Shown: piece after piece, positions 42,343 through 51,910 of the stretch | How positions within the stretch are numbered: the stretch's first letter is position 1 | Layout: each line of letters begins with the position of its first letter | NCBI GenBank assembly: GCA_033344775.1 | Contig: JAWPMT010000004.1 | Coordinates: forward strand, 1,426,001 to 1,490,000 | Direction of reading: 5' to 3' | DNA: 64,000 nt | From: Cytophagales bacterium | Lineage (GTDB): Bacteria > Bacteroidota > Bacteroidia > Cytophagales > Cyclobacteriaceae | The notes under the pieces: generated by a model | Seen by the model: the letters and a program-made list of their open reading frames with translations, nothing else | The model's database searches: none | What the model was told of the DNA's origin: nothing | Made by a program: the position numbers and the translations under genes

Positions 42343-42379
42343 TACGTTTAGGACTTTTATATTTAGATTACATTTAGGA
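42343..42379 (+). promoter_or_regulatory. Direct repeats before the second PadR gene
   Basis: TACGTTTAGGA (42343-42353) and TACATTTAGGA (42369-42379) are direct repeats 26 bases apart with a related TATATTTAGA between them. They end 17 bases before the ATG and are candidate binding sites for the PadR regulator. Confidence 0.45.
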
Positions 42380-42395
42380 TTTAAATAAAAGCCTT

Positions 42396-42734
42396 ATGAA
42401 AAAGTACGCAATGGGCGAATTTGAGGAGATTGTCATGCTGACCGTGGCCATCCTCTACGAAAACGCTTATGGGATCACTATCAAAAAGGACATAGAAACA
42501 CGCCTGAAAAGAAGTGTCAGCGTCGGGGCCATGCGTACCGCCCTCAATCGCCTGGAGAAAAAAGGCTACCTCTCCTCTCACTTCGGAGAAGCAACAGCCA
42601 GCCGCGGTGGCAAACGAAAGCGATTTTTTAAAGTCACTCCGGTCGGTAAAGAAGCGCTGGACCACATCATGGAAACCCGCAAGCAGCTTTGGGAAGCCAT
42701 TCCTTCCATAGCCTTCGATTTCAAGTTCGCATGA
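42396..42734 (+). CDS. PadR-family transcriptional regulator (second copy)
   Basis: A 112-residue winged-helix protein, similar along its whole length to the PadR at 25.1 kb: GEFEEIVMLTVAIL, RTALNRLEKKGYLSSHFG and GGKRKRFFKVT. It is the first gene of a two-gene operon; its stop overlaps the permease ATG by 4 bases. Upstream direct repeats differ from the TTGTACAA palindromes of the other copy, so the two may have separate DNA specificities. Confidence 0.92.
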   Translation: MKKYAMGEFEEIVMLTVAILYENAYGITIKKDIETRLKRSVSVGAMRTALNRLEKKGYLSSHFGEATASRGGKRKRFFKVTPVGKEALDHIMETRKQLWEAIPSIAFDFKFA

Positions 42735-45331
42735 GCCGCATCTCTCAAAACTCTCCTCCTCTATGGGTCACCCGATGGCTCCGGTGGTTTTGCCATCCGG
42801 ACCTGATCGAAGATGTGGAAGGAGACCTGGCCGAATTGTATACCGAACGGTTGGAGACCTCACGGCGAAAAGCCCGGTTCAGGTACCTGCTGGATGTGTT
42901 GCTCTTATTTCGGCCGGGCATTGTCAAAAGCATTAAACTCAATCCAATAAAACGTCAAAATCTCATGTTCAAGAATTATTTAAAAGTGGCCTTGCGGAAT
43001 TCCCTCCGATACAAAGGCTACACCGCACTCAACATTGCCGGACTCGTCGTAGGCATGGTCTGCTCCTTACTTATCGCCCTTTGGGTCAGTGACGAAATGC
43101 AAATGGACCAGTTCCATGCGAATGGCAACAACATTTACCGGGTCTGGAGAAACATGCATGAATCTTCTGGCTCTGTAGTAACCACTTCTTCGGTTCCCAA
43201 ACCACTGGGCGATCTGATCTCGACCGAATATCCGGAAGTGGAGTCCATCACTTACTACAGTTGGCCCATGGACTTGTTCTTCCAACTTGGAGATCAAAGA
43301 TCTAAAGAGGAAGGCCGATTCGTCTCTGCCAATTTTTTCGAGACCTTTTCTTTTACCATGCTGCAAGGCGACAAAGCCGCACTCGAAGACCATAGCGGCA
43401 TCATGATCTCCAGAACTACGGCGGAGAAGTTCTTCGGTTCGAACTGGAAAGAAACCGCCATGGGTGCTACCATGCGTGTCCACGAGCAACAAGATGCTAT
43501 TGTTGCCGGAATATTTGAAAATCCCGGAACGAATTCTACATTGACCTTTGACTGGCTGTTGCCTGCGCAAACTTTCTTCGACACCAACTCCTGGGTGGAT
43601 AACTGGGGCAATGGCTCTTTCAGTCTCTTTTTCACGACCAGTTCAGACGAAAAAGCTGCCGCGGTTAATGAACGCATCACCAACGAGATCATGGACAATG
43701 TCAGCGAAGGCGACAATGCTGGCCACGAACTACTCTTTATCCAAAAATTCAGAGAACAATACCTCTATTCAAATTTCGAAAATGGTGTAGTGTCCGGTGG
43801 CCGGATTGATCAGGTTCGGTTAATGATCGTGGTAGCACTCTTTCTGATGGTGATAGCCGCCATCAACTTCATGAGCCTCGCTACGGCGAGGGCCGGAAGA
43901 CGTGCCAAAGAGATTGGTGTTCGCAAGGTCATGGGTGCTAAAAAAGGATCATTACGAACTCAGTTTTATACAGAAGCCTTCCTATTTACCTTGTTTGCTT
44001 CCGTCTTGTCCATTCTGATTGTCTGGTTGGTGCTACCTGCCTTCAATGATCTAGTTTCAAAATCACTTGCGCTGGATTTCACACAATTGGAGATCTGGCG
44101 CCTGATCCTGATTGTCATGGTCGGAATGACGCTTCTTTCTGGTAGCTACCCGGCATTGATCATGCCAGCGTTGAACATCCTCCATTCCCTTAGAGGTACG
44201 ATGACCCGGTCTGCGGGCTCCGCACTTTTCAGAAGAAGCTTACTGGTCATCCAATTTGCTATTACGATGTTGCTCATCGTAGGCACCCTGGTCATTCAAG
44301 ATCAGCTGCATTATGTCCTGAATAAGGACCTGGGCATGAACCGTGAAAACGTGTTGATGGTTGGGCTTAGTGATGACCTAAGCGGACGTTTTGATACATA
44401 TAAGTCAGAACTCACTCAAATTCCTGAAATCGAACAAATGACCGCTGCCTCAGGTAATCCACTGGACTATGGCCGCTCCACCAGTTCAGCAAGCTGGGAA
44501 GGAAAAAGTCCAGATGATCAATATGAGATGAAGGTTATCCTCGTCGACGATGATTTCATGTCTACCATGGAAATGGAAATAGCAGCTGGCCGCAATTACT
44601 CTCCTGAGCTGAATGATTCGCTCAGTTACATCATCAATGAAGTAGCGGCAGAAGTGATGGGCTATGATGATCCCATTGGTAAAAAACTAAGTATTTGGGG
44701 TGTTCCGGGTCACATTGTAGGAGTCGTCAAAAACTTCCACATGCGTGACCTCCATACGCCAATCGCTCCTATGATCATGTGGTATCGACCTTCCAATATC
44801 AATGTGGCCCTCATACGAGTAAGCGACAAACCTGGCGAAACCCTGGCTGCGGTTCAGGAAATCACCCGTACCATGGACCCCAATGAGGAATTCGAATACG
44901 AATGGATGGATGAGTCCTATGCGCAAAGCTACGAAAGCGACTTCATCGTGAGTAAACTCACCAATATCTTTTCTTCTATCTCCATCTTTATCTCTTGTCT
45001 GGGCTTGTTAGGCTTGGTTTCCTACTCTACCGAGCAACGATCGAAAGAGATCGGGATCCGGAAAGTTCATGGGGCTGGTATCGTGCCTTTGGTATTGATG
45101 CTTTCCAAAGATTATTCCAGGCTGATCATCCTTTCGTTCCTCATAGCCACCCCGATTGCTTATTACTATTGTCAGGATTGGCTCCAAAGCTTTGAGTATC
45201 GAACCAACCTACAAGTGACGAGCTTCATTTTGGCAGGCCTCCTGACTTTCATCATTGGTGCATTGACGGTGAGCTTCAAATCGTATCAGGCTGCCAGTTC
45301 CAATCCGGTAAAGACATTGAGGGCAGAGTAA
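42731..45331 (+). CDS. Large MacB/FtsX-like ABC permease (second copy)
   Basis: An 866-residue paralogue of the permease at 22.4-25.1 kb with the same prefix domain (WVTRWLRWFCHPDLIEDVEGD) and two FtsX-type modules; coupling loops lie near AKEIGVRKVMGAKKG and SKEIGIRKVHGAG. No ATPase is encoded next to it. The ATG at 42731 gives the same 4-base overlap with PadR as in the other pair and is preferred to an in-frame ATG at 42689 inside the PadR gene. It sits between the peptide array and a type I-like export operon. Confidence 0.9.
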   Translation: MSRISQNSPPLWVTRWLRWFCHPDLIEDVEGDLAELYTERLETSRRKARFRYLLDVLLLFRPGIVKSIKLNPIKRQNLMFKNYLKVALRNSLRYKGYTALNIAGLVVGMVCSLLIALWVSDEMQMDQFHANGNNIYRVWRNMHESSGSVVTTSSVPKPLGDLISTEYPEVESITYYSWPMDLFFQLGDQRSKEEGRFVSANFFETFSFTMLQGDKAALEDHSGIMISRTTAEKFFGSNWKETAMGATMRVHEQQDAIVAGIFENPGTNSTLTFDWLLPAQTFFDTNSWVDNWGNGSFSLFFTTSSDEKAAAVNERITNEIMDNVSEGDNAGHELLFIQKFREQYLYSNFENGVVSGGRIDQVRLMIVVALFLMVIAAINFMSLATARAGRRAKEIGVRKVMGAKKGSLRTQFYTEAFLFTLFASVLSILIVWLVLPAFNDLVSKSLALDFTQLEIWRLILIVMVGMTLLSGSYPALIMPALNILHSLRGTMTRSAGSALFRRSLLVIQFAITMLLIVGTLVIQDQLHYVLNKDLGMNRENVLMVGLSDDLSGRFDTYKSELTQIPEIEQMTAASGNPLDYGRSTSSASWEGKSPDDQYEMKVILVDDDFMSTMEMEIAAGRNYSPELNDSLSYIINEVAAEVMGYDDPIGKKLSIWGVPGHIVGVVKNFHMRDLHTPIAPMIMWYRPSNINVALIRVSDKPGETLAAVQEITRTMDPNEEFEYEWMDESYAQSYESDFIVSKLTNIFSSISIFISCLGLLGLVSYSTEQRSKEIGIRKVHGAGIVPLVLMLSKDYSRLIILSFLIATPIAYYYCQDWLQSFEYRTNLQVTSFILAGLLTFIIGALTVSFKSYQAASSNPVKTLRAE

Positions 45332-45407
45332 ACCGATCCGAAACCCTAAGAAACTTTAGGCCTTAGCGAAAGCCTTATCGGTTTCGGAAATATTCTGATT
45401 AATTGAA

Positions 45408-45440
45408 CGCCCGGTAATCTGCCGGGCGCATTCTTTTTAC
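45408..45440 (+). terminator. Terminator after the permease gene
   Basis: Arms CGCCCGG (45408-45414) and CCGGGCG (45422-45428) followed by CATTCTTTTT. Confidence 0.75.
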
Positions 45441-45578
45441 GAAATTCAACCAAACACAAAAACAATCTGTCCCCTCCCATGTTGATTTGAGTACAAATCA
45501 GCACCACTCATCCTACCATTCTATACTATCATTAAAAAAAGTAGCACTTCCTGAACTTTTTAAGTCGCTATGCGTTTT

Positions 45579-45613
45579 GATAGCAATACTATCGTAAACG
45601 ATATAGAGCTATC
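45579..45613 (+). promoter_or_regulatory. Nested inverted repeats before the TetR export operon
   Basis: GATAGC (45579-45584) pairs with GCTATC (45608-45613), and inside it CTATCGT (45589-45595) pairs with ACGATA(T)AG. The block ends five bases before the ATG of the TetR gene, the expected place for an autoregulatory operator. Confidence 0.5.
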
Positions 45614-45618
45614 TTGCT

Positions 45619-46293
45619 ATGACCATCCTGCAACTGCGGTTAAATCCGAACCTTTACCTCAAGGATCCACAATCCACTGACCTGGGACGAAAGATCATCC
45701 AGCAAAGTGTGTCCATGATCGATGAAATGGGTTTTGAAGCCTTTACCTTCAAAAAACTATCAGTAGCGATTGAATCCACAGAAGCTTCCATCTATCGCTA
45801 TTTTGAAAACAAACATAAGCTGCTGATCTACCTCATCGCCTGGTACTGGAGTTGGTTGGAGCACCTCATCACTTTCAAAACCAATAACATTCCTTCTGCC
45901 GAGGAGCGTTTATTGATCGCATTGAAGACGATTACTGATAAGAAGGAGCAAGACGCCAACTTTCCTGACATTGACGAGCCGGCATTGCAACGCATCGTCA
46001 TTGCAGAGTCAGACAAGACTTATCTGACGCGAGAGGTCGATGAAGACAATAAAGATGGACTCTTCCTGGGTTACAAATCACTCTGCAAGAAGATCAGTAG
46101 TATCATTCTGGAGATCAACAAGGACTTTCCTTACCCAAATTCATTGGTGAGTACTTGCCTGGAGGCCTCCAATCAGCAGATCTTTTTCGCAGAACACCTC
46201 CCTACCCTATCTGAAATGCGGGATTCGAAAGATCCCTACACCGATAATTTTGAATTTCTCAAAACACTGGTATTAAAAGCAATTAGTAACTGA
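45619..46293 (+). CDS. TetR-family regulator of an export operon
   Basis: A 224-residue TetR-like protein. The HTH is at about 25-70: GRKIIQQSVSMIDEMGFEAFTFKKLSVAIE and STEASIYRYFENKHKLLIYLI follow the family pattern with a noncanonical turn. The C-terminal helices would bind a ligand. It lies one base before the ABC transporter gene and is first in a four-gene unit. Nested palindromes upstream suggest it represses its own operon. Confidence 0.85.
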   Translation: MTILQLRLNPNLYLKDPQSTDLGRKIIQQSVSMIDEMGFEAFTFKKLSVAIESTEASIYRYFENKHKLLIYLIAWYWSWLEHLITFKTNNIPSAEERLLIALKTITDKKEQDANFPDIDEPALQRIVIAESDKTYLTREVDEDNKDGLFLGYKSLCKKISSIILEINKDFPYPNSLVSTCLEASNQQIFFAEHLPTLSEMRDSKDPYTDNFEFLKTLVLKAISN

Positions 46294-46294
46294 T

Positions 46295-48478
46295 ATGAAT
46301 AATCAGACCATCCGGCAAATCCTCCACGAGAGCGCACAATTGCTCAACATGGACCTGGATAGCAGTGTGCTTAAGGCGACCGATGACTTGCTCCGACGAT
46401 ATCATATCGACGAATTAGGGGAATTCATCAGGGACTTGACCAACATTGCGAATAATACGGGGATTGTTTTCATCAAGAAAGAGATTGAACCAAAGGAATT
46501 TGAAGTTTTTGTAGAGAACTTCGATTCTCCAATGGTCATTTTCATCTGGAAAGATGATACGCCGATCCCGGCCATTGTCAATACCAACAAAAAAGACAAC
46601 AAGAAGATCACCCTGTTGTTTCCCGAACGAAATGAGGTACGCAACTGGGAAGACGTCAATGAAAAACAGATCCTACGTACGGATGCTGGCGATTTGGTCT
46701 TTCTTTCCGTCTTTGCTTACAACAGTGTGGTTGGCAGTGACATGGGCGAAGGTGAGATAGAAAAACTTTCCCCTGTCCAAAGGTTATTCAGGCTGCTGCG
46801 CGCAGACAAGCGTGACATCTTTTATGTCTATGTCTATGCCCTGATCATTGGGGTGACTAGTTTGATCCTGCCGCTGGGGATACAGGCTGCCATTGAATTG
46901 ATCTCTGGAGGGGTTTTCTTCAGTTCGGTCTATTTTCTGATCACTATCATCATTCTAGGTGTATTGGGATCAGGGTTACTCCAGGTACTACAGATTACGA
47001 TTGTGGAATACTTGCAAAGGAGGGTGTTTACCAAAGCAGCCTTTGAATTTGCATTCCGGGTACCCAGGATCAAAATGGAAGCGGTATTGCACTTGCATTT
47101 TCCTGAATTAATGAATCGGTTCTTCGACGTACTGACCATTCAAAAGGGATTACCCAAGCTCTTGATCGACTTGTCTACGGGTATCATCCAAATTTTGTTT
47201 GGCCTTTTATTGCTATCGTTCTATCACCCATTCTTCGTCTTCTTTGGCCTATTCCTAATGGTGATTCTGTTTCTCATCTTCTATTTAACAGGTCCAAAAG
47301 GGTTGCAATCTTCGATCGTGGAATCGAAGTATAAATACAAAGCGGTGTACTGGCTGGAGGAACTGGCACGTGCACTGTACAGCTTCAAATTATCCGGAAG
47401 TACCGACCTTCCAATTAAGAAAACCGACTACTTCGTCAACAACTACTTAAAGAACAGAAGGAAGCACTTCCGCGTCCTGATTACGCAATATTCATACGTA
47501 TTACTTTTCAAAGCAGTAGTAACGGCGGGTTTGCTGATCATCGGTACGATTCTGGTGGTTCAGCGAGAAATTACCCTTGGTCAATTTGTAGCCTCGGAGG
47601 TGATCATCATCCTCATCCTGAACTCAGTGGAGAAAATCATCATGTACATGGACGTGGTTTATGACATGCTCACGGCCGTAGATAAAATCTCTCATGTGAC
47701 AGATTTGCCCCTTGAAACCACTGGAGGCATCGACATCCCAACCAATCCGGATGTTCCTTATCAAGGATTTACCATAGACGTCCGCAATCTCTCATATACC
47801 TATCCGGGCACCAGGCAATCTTCGATCAGGAACATCAACATGACGATACCGAGTGGCCAACGAATTTGTATCAGTGGTGTAGGTGGGTCCGGAAAAAACA
47901 CACTGACCAACACCATTGCAGGTATGTATAGCCAGTTTGATGGTTCAGTGACTTATAACAAATACTCCCTCAGAGATCTGGACCGTGTGCACTTGCGTGA
48001 CAGAATTGGTAAGAATGTTTCCGCGGAAGACATCTTTGAAGGTACGATTCTAGAAAACATCCTAGTAGGTAAGCCTTTTGCCGAGGAAATGGCAGCCATT
48101 GAGGCGCTGGAACTTGTGGGACTGCAAGACAAAATCAACTCTCTGCCTGACGGACTGAATACTCCGATGTTGAGTGCAGGAAAAGGTTTTTCTCAGACCT
48201 TTATACAAAAGCTTATTCTGGCCAGGTGTCTGGCAAAACGACCCAACGTTCTGATCTTAAATGATATGTTTGGGGCCTTCTCTAAAAACGAGCGATTGAA
48301 ACTGATCCAGACACTTACAGAGCCTTCGCATCCATGGACATTGATCCTGGTATCTAATGATCCTTTGATCATGGCTGCTTGCGACCGAACGGTATACCTG
48401 AGTAAAGGAGAGATCCTGGTCGATGGTCCGGTGGATCAGGTCTTGTCCAATGAAGAAGTCGTAAAAAATCTTAACTGA
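46295..48478 (+). CDS. Type I secretion-like ABC transporter with altered ATPase motifs
   Basis: A 727-residue protein. Residues 1-160 form a soluble N-terminal domain without the Cys/His pair of a C39 peptidase. A six-helix exporter domain (about 175-455) and a nucleotide-binding domain (about 490-725) follow. The NBD departs from consensus at every catalytic motif: Walker A ends GSGKN-T (Asn535 where Ser/Thr should be), the signature reads LSAGKG (626-631), Walker B is followed by Met658 instead of Glu (LILNDMF), and the H-loop residue is Asn688 (VSNDP). ATP hydrolysis may be weak or need another subunit. The HlyD and TolC genes follow directly. Confidence 0.85.
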   Translation: MNNQTIRQILHESAQLLNMDLDSSVLKATDDLLRRYHIDELGEFIRDLTNIANNTGIVFIKKEIEPKEFEVFVENFDSPMVIFIWKDDTPIPAIVNTNKKDNKKITLLFPERNEVRNWEDVNEKQILRTDAGDLVFLSVFAYNSVVGSDMGEGEIEKLSPVQRLFRLLRADKRDIFYVYVYALIIGVTSLILPLGIQAAIELISGGVFFSSVYFLITIIILGVLGSGLLQVLQITIVEYLQRRVFTKAAFEFAFRVPRIKMEAVLHLHFPELMNRFFDVLTIQKGLPKLLIDLSTGIIQILFGLLLLSFYHPFFVFFGLFLMVILFLIFYLTGPKGLQSSIVESKYKYKAVYWLEELARALYSFKLSGSTDLPIKKTDYFVNNYLKNRRKHFRVLITQYSYVLLFKAVVTAGLLIIGTILVVQREITLGQFVASEVIIILILNSVEKIIMYMDVVYDMLTAVDKISHVTDLPLETTGGIDIPTNPDVPYQGFTIDVRNLSYTYPGTRQSSIRNINMTIPSGQRICISGVGGSGKNTLTNTIAGMYSQFDGSVTYNKYSLRDLDRVHLRDRIGKNVSAEDIFEGTILENILVGKPFAEEMAAIEALELVGLQDKINSLPDGLNTPMLSAGKGFSQTFIQKLILARCLAKRPNVLILNDMFGAFSKNERLKLIQTLTEPSHPWTLILVSNDPLIMAACDRTVYLSKGEILVDGPVDQVLSNEEVVKNLN

Positions 48479-48480
48479 TC

Positions 48481-49869
48481 ATGCTGAACATTTCTAAAAA
48501 TAGCATCGACGACCAGTTAGCGGATAAACAATTGTATTCGCTCAAAACGCTGAGAACTCCAAACCTGGGCATCTTCCTGGCAAGGGTCTTGCTGACCATT
48601 TTTACAGTGGCCATTATTTCACTGTTTTTACCTTGGCAGCAGAACATTCGTGGGCAGGGCAAAGTAACTGCACTCAATCCAGCCAATCGACCACAAACGG
48701 TCCAATCGGCTATCCCTGGTCAAATTGTTGAATGGTATGTTTTCGAAGGAGATCTCGTCCAAAAGGGTGACACGATTCTGCGACTTGCCGAAGTAAAAGA
48801 CAAATATTTTGATCCGGAGATCCTTACCAGGTTACAGCAACAAATCGACGCCAAAGTGATGAGCCTTGAGGCCAAGGAACTTAAACGTGATGCCTATTCT
48901 GATCAAATTACGGCGCTGAAAGCCGCATTGAAAGCGAAGCTTCAACAGGCCAGGAATAAGATCATTCAGGGAGGGTTGAAAGTACAAAGTGATAGCATCA
49001 AGTTCAAAGCGCAAGAAGTGGCCTTTGCTAATGCCGACAATATTTTCGAACGGAACAAGCAACGTTACGAAAGTGGGAACATCTCTTTAACAAAATTCCA
49101 GGACCTGGAGAACAAGTACCAGCAGGGAGCGGCCAAAGTTTTAGAGGCTGAAAACAAATACTTACAAAGTCAGGCGGATCTGGCCATTAACCAGACAGAC
49201 CTGGCAGCCATACAGGCCAATTATGCTGAAAAGATCAGCAAGGCCACCACTGACCTGCAAGCCACACTTTCCGAAATTCAGGAAACTCAAGGATCAATTG
49301 CCAAACTCCGCAATGAGTTTAGCAATGTACAGGTGAGGCAAGGCCAATATTACCTGATTGCTCCACAAGACGGATACATGGTCAAAGCCTTGAAAGAAGG
49401 GCTGGGTGAAACCATCAAGGAAGGAGAAGCAGTTGCGAGTATTATGCCGCAAAACCCGGATCTGGCGGTAGAAATGTACGTTCAGGCCATGGATGTACCA
49501 TTGATCTCACAGGGTCGAAAAGTGAGAATTGAATTTGACGGATGGCCCGCATTGCAGTTTTCGGGATGGCCGGCTGTTTCTGTGGGTACTTTCGGAGGGA
49601 CCGTTCAGGTAATTGATCGGGTAAACACCTCAGGAGGCATGTTCCGAATTTTGATCAAACCTGATGAAAATGAAGACCCGTGGCCACAGCAACTTAGAAT
49701 GGGATCTGGTATCAAAGGATGGGTAATGCTGGAAAATGTCTCCGTATGGTACGAGATCTGGCGACAGCTCAATGGCTTCCCTCCAAGTCTGTACGATGAA
49801 CCTGGTGCCGACTCCTACACTTCCGACAAAGGAGGCAACGGAAATGGTGATAAGAATGGCAAAAAATGA
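48481..49869 (+). CDS. HlyD-family periplasmic adaptor
   Basis: A 462-residue membrane fusion protein: one N-terminal helix (about 32-52), a biotinyl-lipoyl-like half-motif (AIPGQIVEWYVFEGDLVQKGD, about 76-100), a long coiled-coil hairpin (about 110-285), the second lipoyl half (APQDGYMVKALKEGLGETIKEGE) and a beta-barrel domain. The C-terminus is a hydrophilic Gly/Asn/Lys tail. It links the inner membrane transporter to the TolC-like channel. It starts 2 bases after the transporter stop and overlaps the TolC gene by 4 bases. Confidence 0.9.
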   Translation: MLNISKNSIDDQLADKQLYSLKTLRTPNLGIFLARVLLTIFTVAIISLFLPWQQNIRGQGKVTALNPANRPQTVQSAIPGQIVEWYVFEGDLVQKGDTILRLAEVKDKYFDPEILTRLQQQIDAKVMSLEAKELKRDAYSDQITALKAALKAKLQQARNKIIQGGLKVQSDSIKFKAQEVAFANADNIFERNKQRYESGNISLTKFQDLENKYQQGAAKVLEAENKYLQSQADLAINQTDLAAIQANYAEKISKATTDLQATLSEIQETQGSIAKLRNEFSNVQVRQGQYYLIAPQDGYMVKALKEGLGETIKEGEAVASIMPQNPDLAVEMYVQAMDVPLISQGRKVRIEFDGWPALQFSGWPAVSVGTFGGTVQVIDRVNTSGGMFRILIKPDENEDPWPQQLRMGSGIKGWVMLENVSVWYEIWRQLNGFPPSLYDEPGADSYTSDKGGNGNGDKNGKK

Positions 49870-51386
49870 GAGCTATCTCCAACATGAGATCCATTATTTA
49901 CGCTTTATTGTTCATTGGTTTTTCCTGGGTTAGTCAGGCTCAAACTAATTCATTGGATATCACTTCAATGTCCTCAGTGGTAGTATCCAATGTGGCAGTC
50001 TCCACTGCGGCAGTAGATTCTACTCAGACCACCTTTTCCATTTCGCAACTGGTCAATATGGTCTTGGCCAATCATCCGGTGGTGCAACAGGCGGAAATGG
50101 TACGAGAAATGGCCAACGCCGAATTGTTGAGTGCAAAAGGAAATTTCGATCCGAAGATATCGGCGGGGTATGACCTGAAAAATCTAAAAGACACGGAATA
50201 TTGGGACATCCTGAACACAACCTTGAAGGTTCCTACCTGGATTCCCATCGATCCCAAAATCACTTTTGACCGAGCGCAGGGTGATTTCCTTAATCCTGAA
50301 AGGTTCATTAGTCCCAGTAGTGATTACCAACAAGTCACGGCGGGTGTGGCTATCCCACTTGGTAAAGGATTGTTTATCGATGAACGACGTGCAGTGGTCA
50401 AACAAGCGCGCATCTATCAAAACATCGCCACAGCTGAACAAACAAAAATGGTGAACAAGATCTTGTTCACGGCCATCAAGGATTATTGGGAATGGCAACT
50501 CGCCTATCAGGAGGTGTTGCTTTTGGAGCAGAGTGTGGGCATTGCTCAGGAACTGTACGAGCGACTGGTTTTGGATTTTCAGTTCGGAGAAGCAGCGCCT
50601 GTGGACACCATTCAGGCCATGATCAACTACCAAACACGTCAGGTAGAGTATGAAGAAGTAAAATTTGATTACATCAAATCCCAATTGCGCCTGGCTGTTC
50701 ACCTTTGGTCGGTAGAAGGCATTCCATTGGGGTTTCAGGACGGAGTGGTTCCCGACACTTTGTCCACGTTTGGGGCCATTCCTACAGAAGAAGGCCTGAT
50801 AGACATGGTGACCTGGGCACGGGTTTTTCATCCCGAAATTCAAAAACTAGAGGGCAAAGGCAGTCAGCTGGAGGTGGAACAGCGCTGGAATAGAGAAACC
50901 CTCAAGCCCCAATTGGACTTTAATTATTCATTTATTGATGCGCCCATCACCCCTCAGGGTGAGTCTTCTACCATTGACTTCAATGACAATTACAAACTTG
51001 GACTGGACTTCTCGTTCCCTATTTTCTTAAGGAAAGAACGAGGAAAACTTCAGAAAACGAAACTTAAAATCGTGAGTAATGACCTGGAATTGCAACGCAG
51101 TAAGCTGGCCATTGAAAACCAGCTGAGAACGAGCTATGCGGAACTGCAAATGGCCGACAGGAATGCCAGGAACTATGAATCAATGGCGGATAATTACAAT
51201 CGGTTGGTACAGGCGGAGCTGTTCAATCTGGAAACCGGAGAAAGTGACCTGTTCAAATTCAACATCCAGCAGGATAAATACATCAACTCCAGGTTGAAAT
51301 TCCTGAAGACCCAGGCGAAGGCTCAGAAGTTGAAAGCGGAGATCTTGTATGAAGCAGGGTATCCTTTGCTTTCGCCGGTGAATTGA
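49866..51386 (+). CDS. TolC-family outer membrane efflux channel
   Basis: A 506-residue protein with signal peptide (about 1-26, ending VSQAQ) and two TolC-type helical repeats: FSISQLVNMVLANHPVVQQAE opens the first, and TEEGLIDMVTWARVFHPEIQKLE the second. Long helices such as YESMADNYNRLVQAELFNLETGESDLF are typical of the tunnel. It forms the outer membrane exit of the export complex encoded by this operon. A strong terminator follows. Confidence 0.9.
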   Translation: MRAISNMRSIIYALLFIGFSWVSQAQTNSLDITSMSSVVVSNVAVSTAAVDSTQTTFSISQLVNMVLANHPVVQQAEMVREMANAELLSAKGNFDPKISAGYDLKNLKDTEYWDILNTTLKVPTWIPIDPKITFDRAQGDFLNPERFISPSSDYQQVTAGVAIPLGKGLFIDERRAVVKQARIYQNIATAEQTKMVNKILFTAIKDYWEWQLAYQEVLLLEQSVGIAQELYERLVLDFQFGEAAPVDTIQAMINYQTRQVEYEEVKFDYIKSQLRLAVHLWSVEGIPLGFQDGVVPDTLSTFGAIPTEEGLIDMVTWARVFHPEIQKLEGKGSQLEVEQRWNRETLKPQLDFNYSFIDAPITPQGESSTIDFNDNYKLGLDFSFPIFLRKERGKLQKTKLKIVSNDLELQRSKLAIENQLRTSYAELQMADRNARNYESMADNYNRLVQAELFNLETGESDLFKFNIQQDKYINSRLKFLKTQAKAQKLKAEILYEAGYPLLSPVN

Positions 51387-51420
51387 TCTCTAAAGAGTTT
51401 ACAAAAGCCTCCATCAAAAA

Positions 51421-51462
51421 AGGGTAACTGCTTGAATGAAAATCAAGCAGCTACCCTTTCTT
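51421..51462. terminator. Bidirectional terminator
   Basis: Fifteen-base arms AGGGTAACTGCTTGA and TCAAGCAGCTACCCT (one mismatch) with a 7-base loop; TTTCTTT follows on the plus strand and A-rich DNA precedes it. It separates the convergent TolC and response regulator genes. Confidence 0.85.
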
Positions 51463-51484
51463 TAATATTTATCAGTTAAGACCG

Positions 51485-51910
51485 TTAAGAAAAGCTCTTA
51501 ACGTCGGGATTGGTTCTTAGTAAACGTTCGAAGATTTCCAGCATTTCATCAAAATCCCATGGTTTGGTTACAAACTCATGGATACCAAAGCTTCCGACAG
51601 CTTCGTCCAGTTCGTGCCGTTTGATGAATCCGCTCAGGATCATACGCTTGATTTCGGGATTGAAAGCATGTACCTTCTCCAACAATTCAGTTCCTACCAT
51701 GTCGGGCATGCGATGGTCAGTCACCACCAGGTCGATCTTTTCAGATTTCACAATCTCCAAAGCCTCTTCCGGCCCATCGGCTACCTTAATGTTATATAAT
51801 CTACGAAATGCCGCTTTGAATCCTCTCAGGTTCGGAGCTTCATCGTCTACATAAAGGATCGTAAACTCCTTTACTTTCTTTCTTGATCTTCTTTCAGCTA
51901 CTTCTGCCAT
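51485..51910 (-). CDS. Single-domain response regulator
   Basis: A 141-residue receiver domain with a basic N-terminal extension (RRSRKK). The acidic pocket is D22-D23, the phosphoacceptor D65 (LVVTDHRMPD), the switch Ser93 (LSGF) and K116 (VTKPWDF). The sequence around TKPWDFDEM resembles the receivers found on RpfG-type and hybrid-kinase-associated regulators. There is no output domain and no kinase gene adjacent, so partners are unknown. It is monocistronic. Confidence 0.9.
   Translation of the reverse strand: MAEVAERRSRKKVKEFTILYVDDEAPNLRGFKAAFRRLYNIKVADGPEEALEIVKSEKIDLVVTDHRMPDMVGTELLEKVHAFNPEIKRMILSGFIKRHELDEAVGSFGIHEFVTKPWDFDEMLEIFERLLRTNPDVKSFS

Noticed and set aside
46295-48478. C39 peptidase domain at the N-terminus of the ABC transporter
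   Set aside because: No catalytic Cys near the start and no matching His/Asp pair in the first 150 residues.
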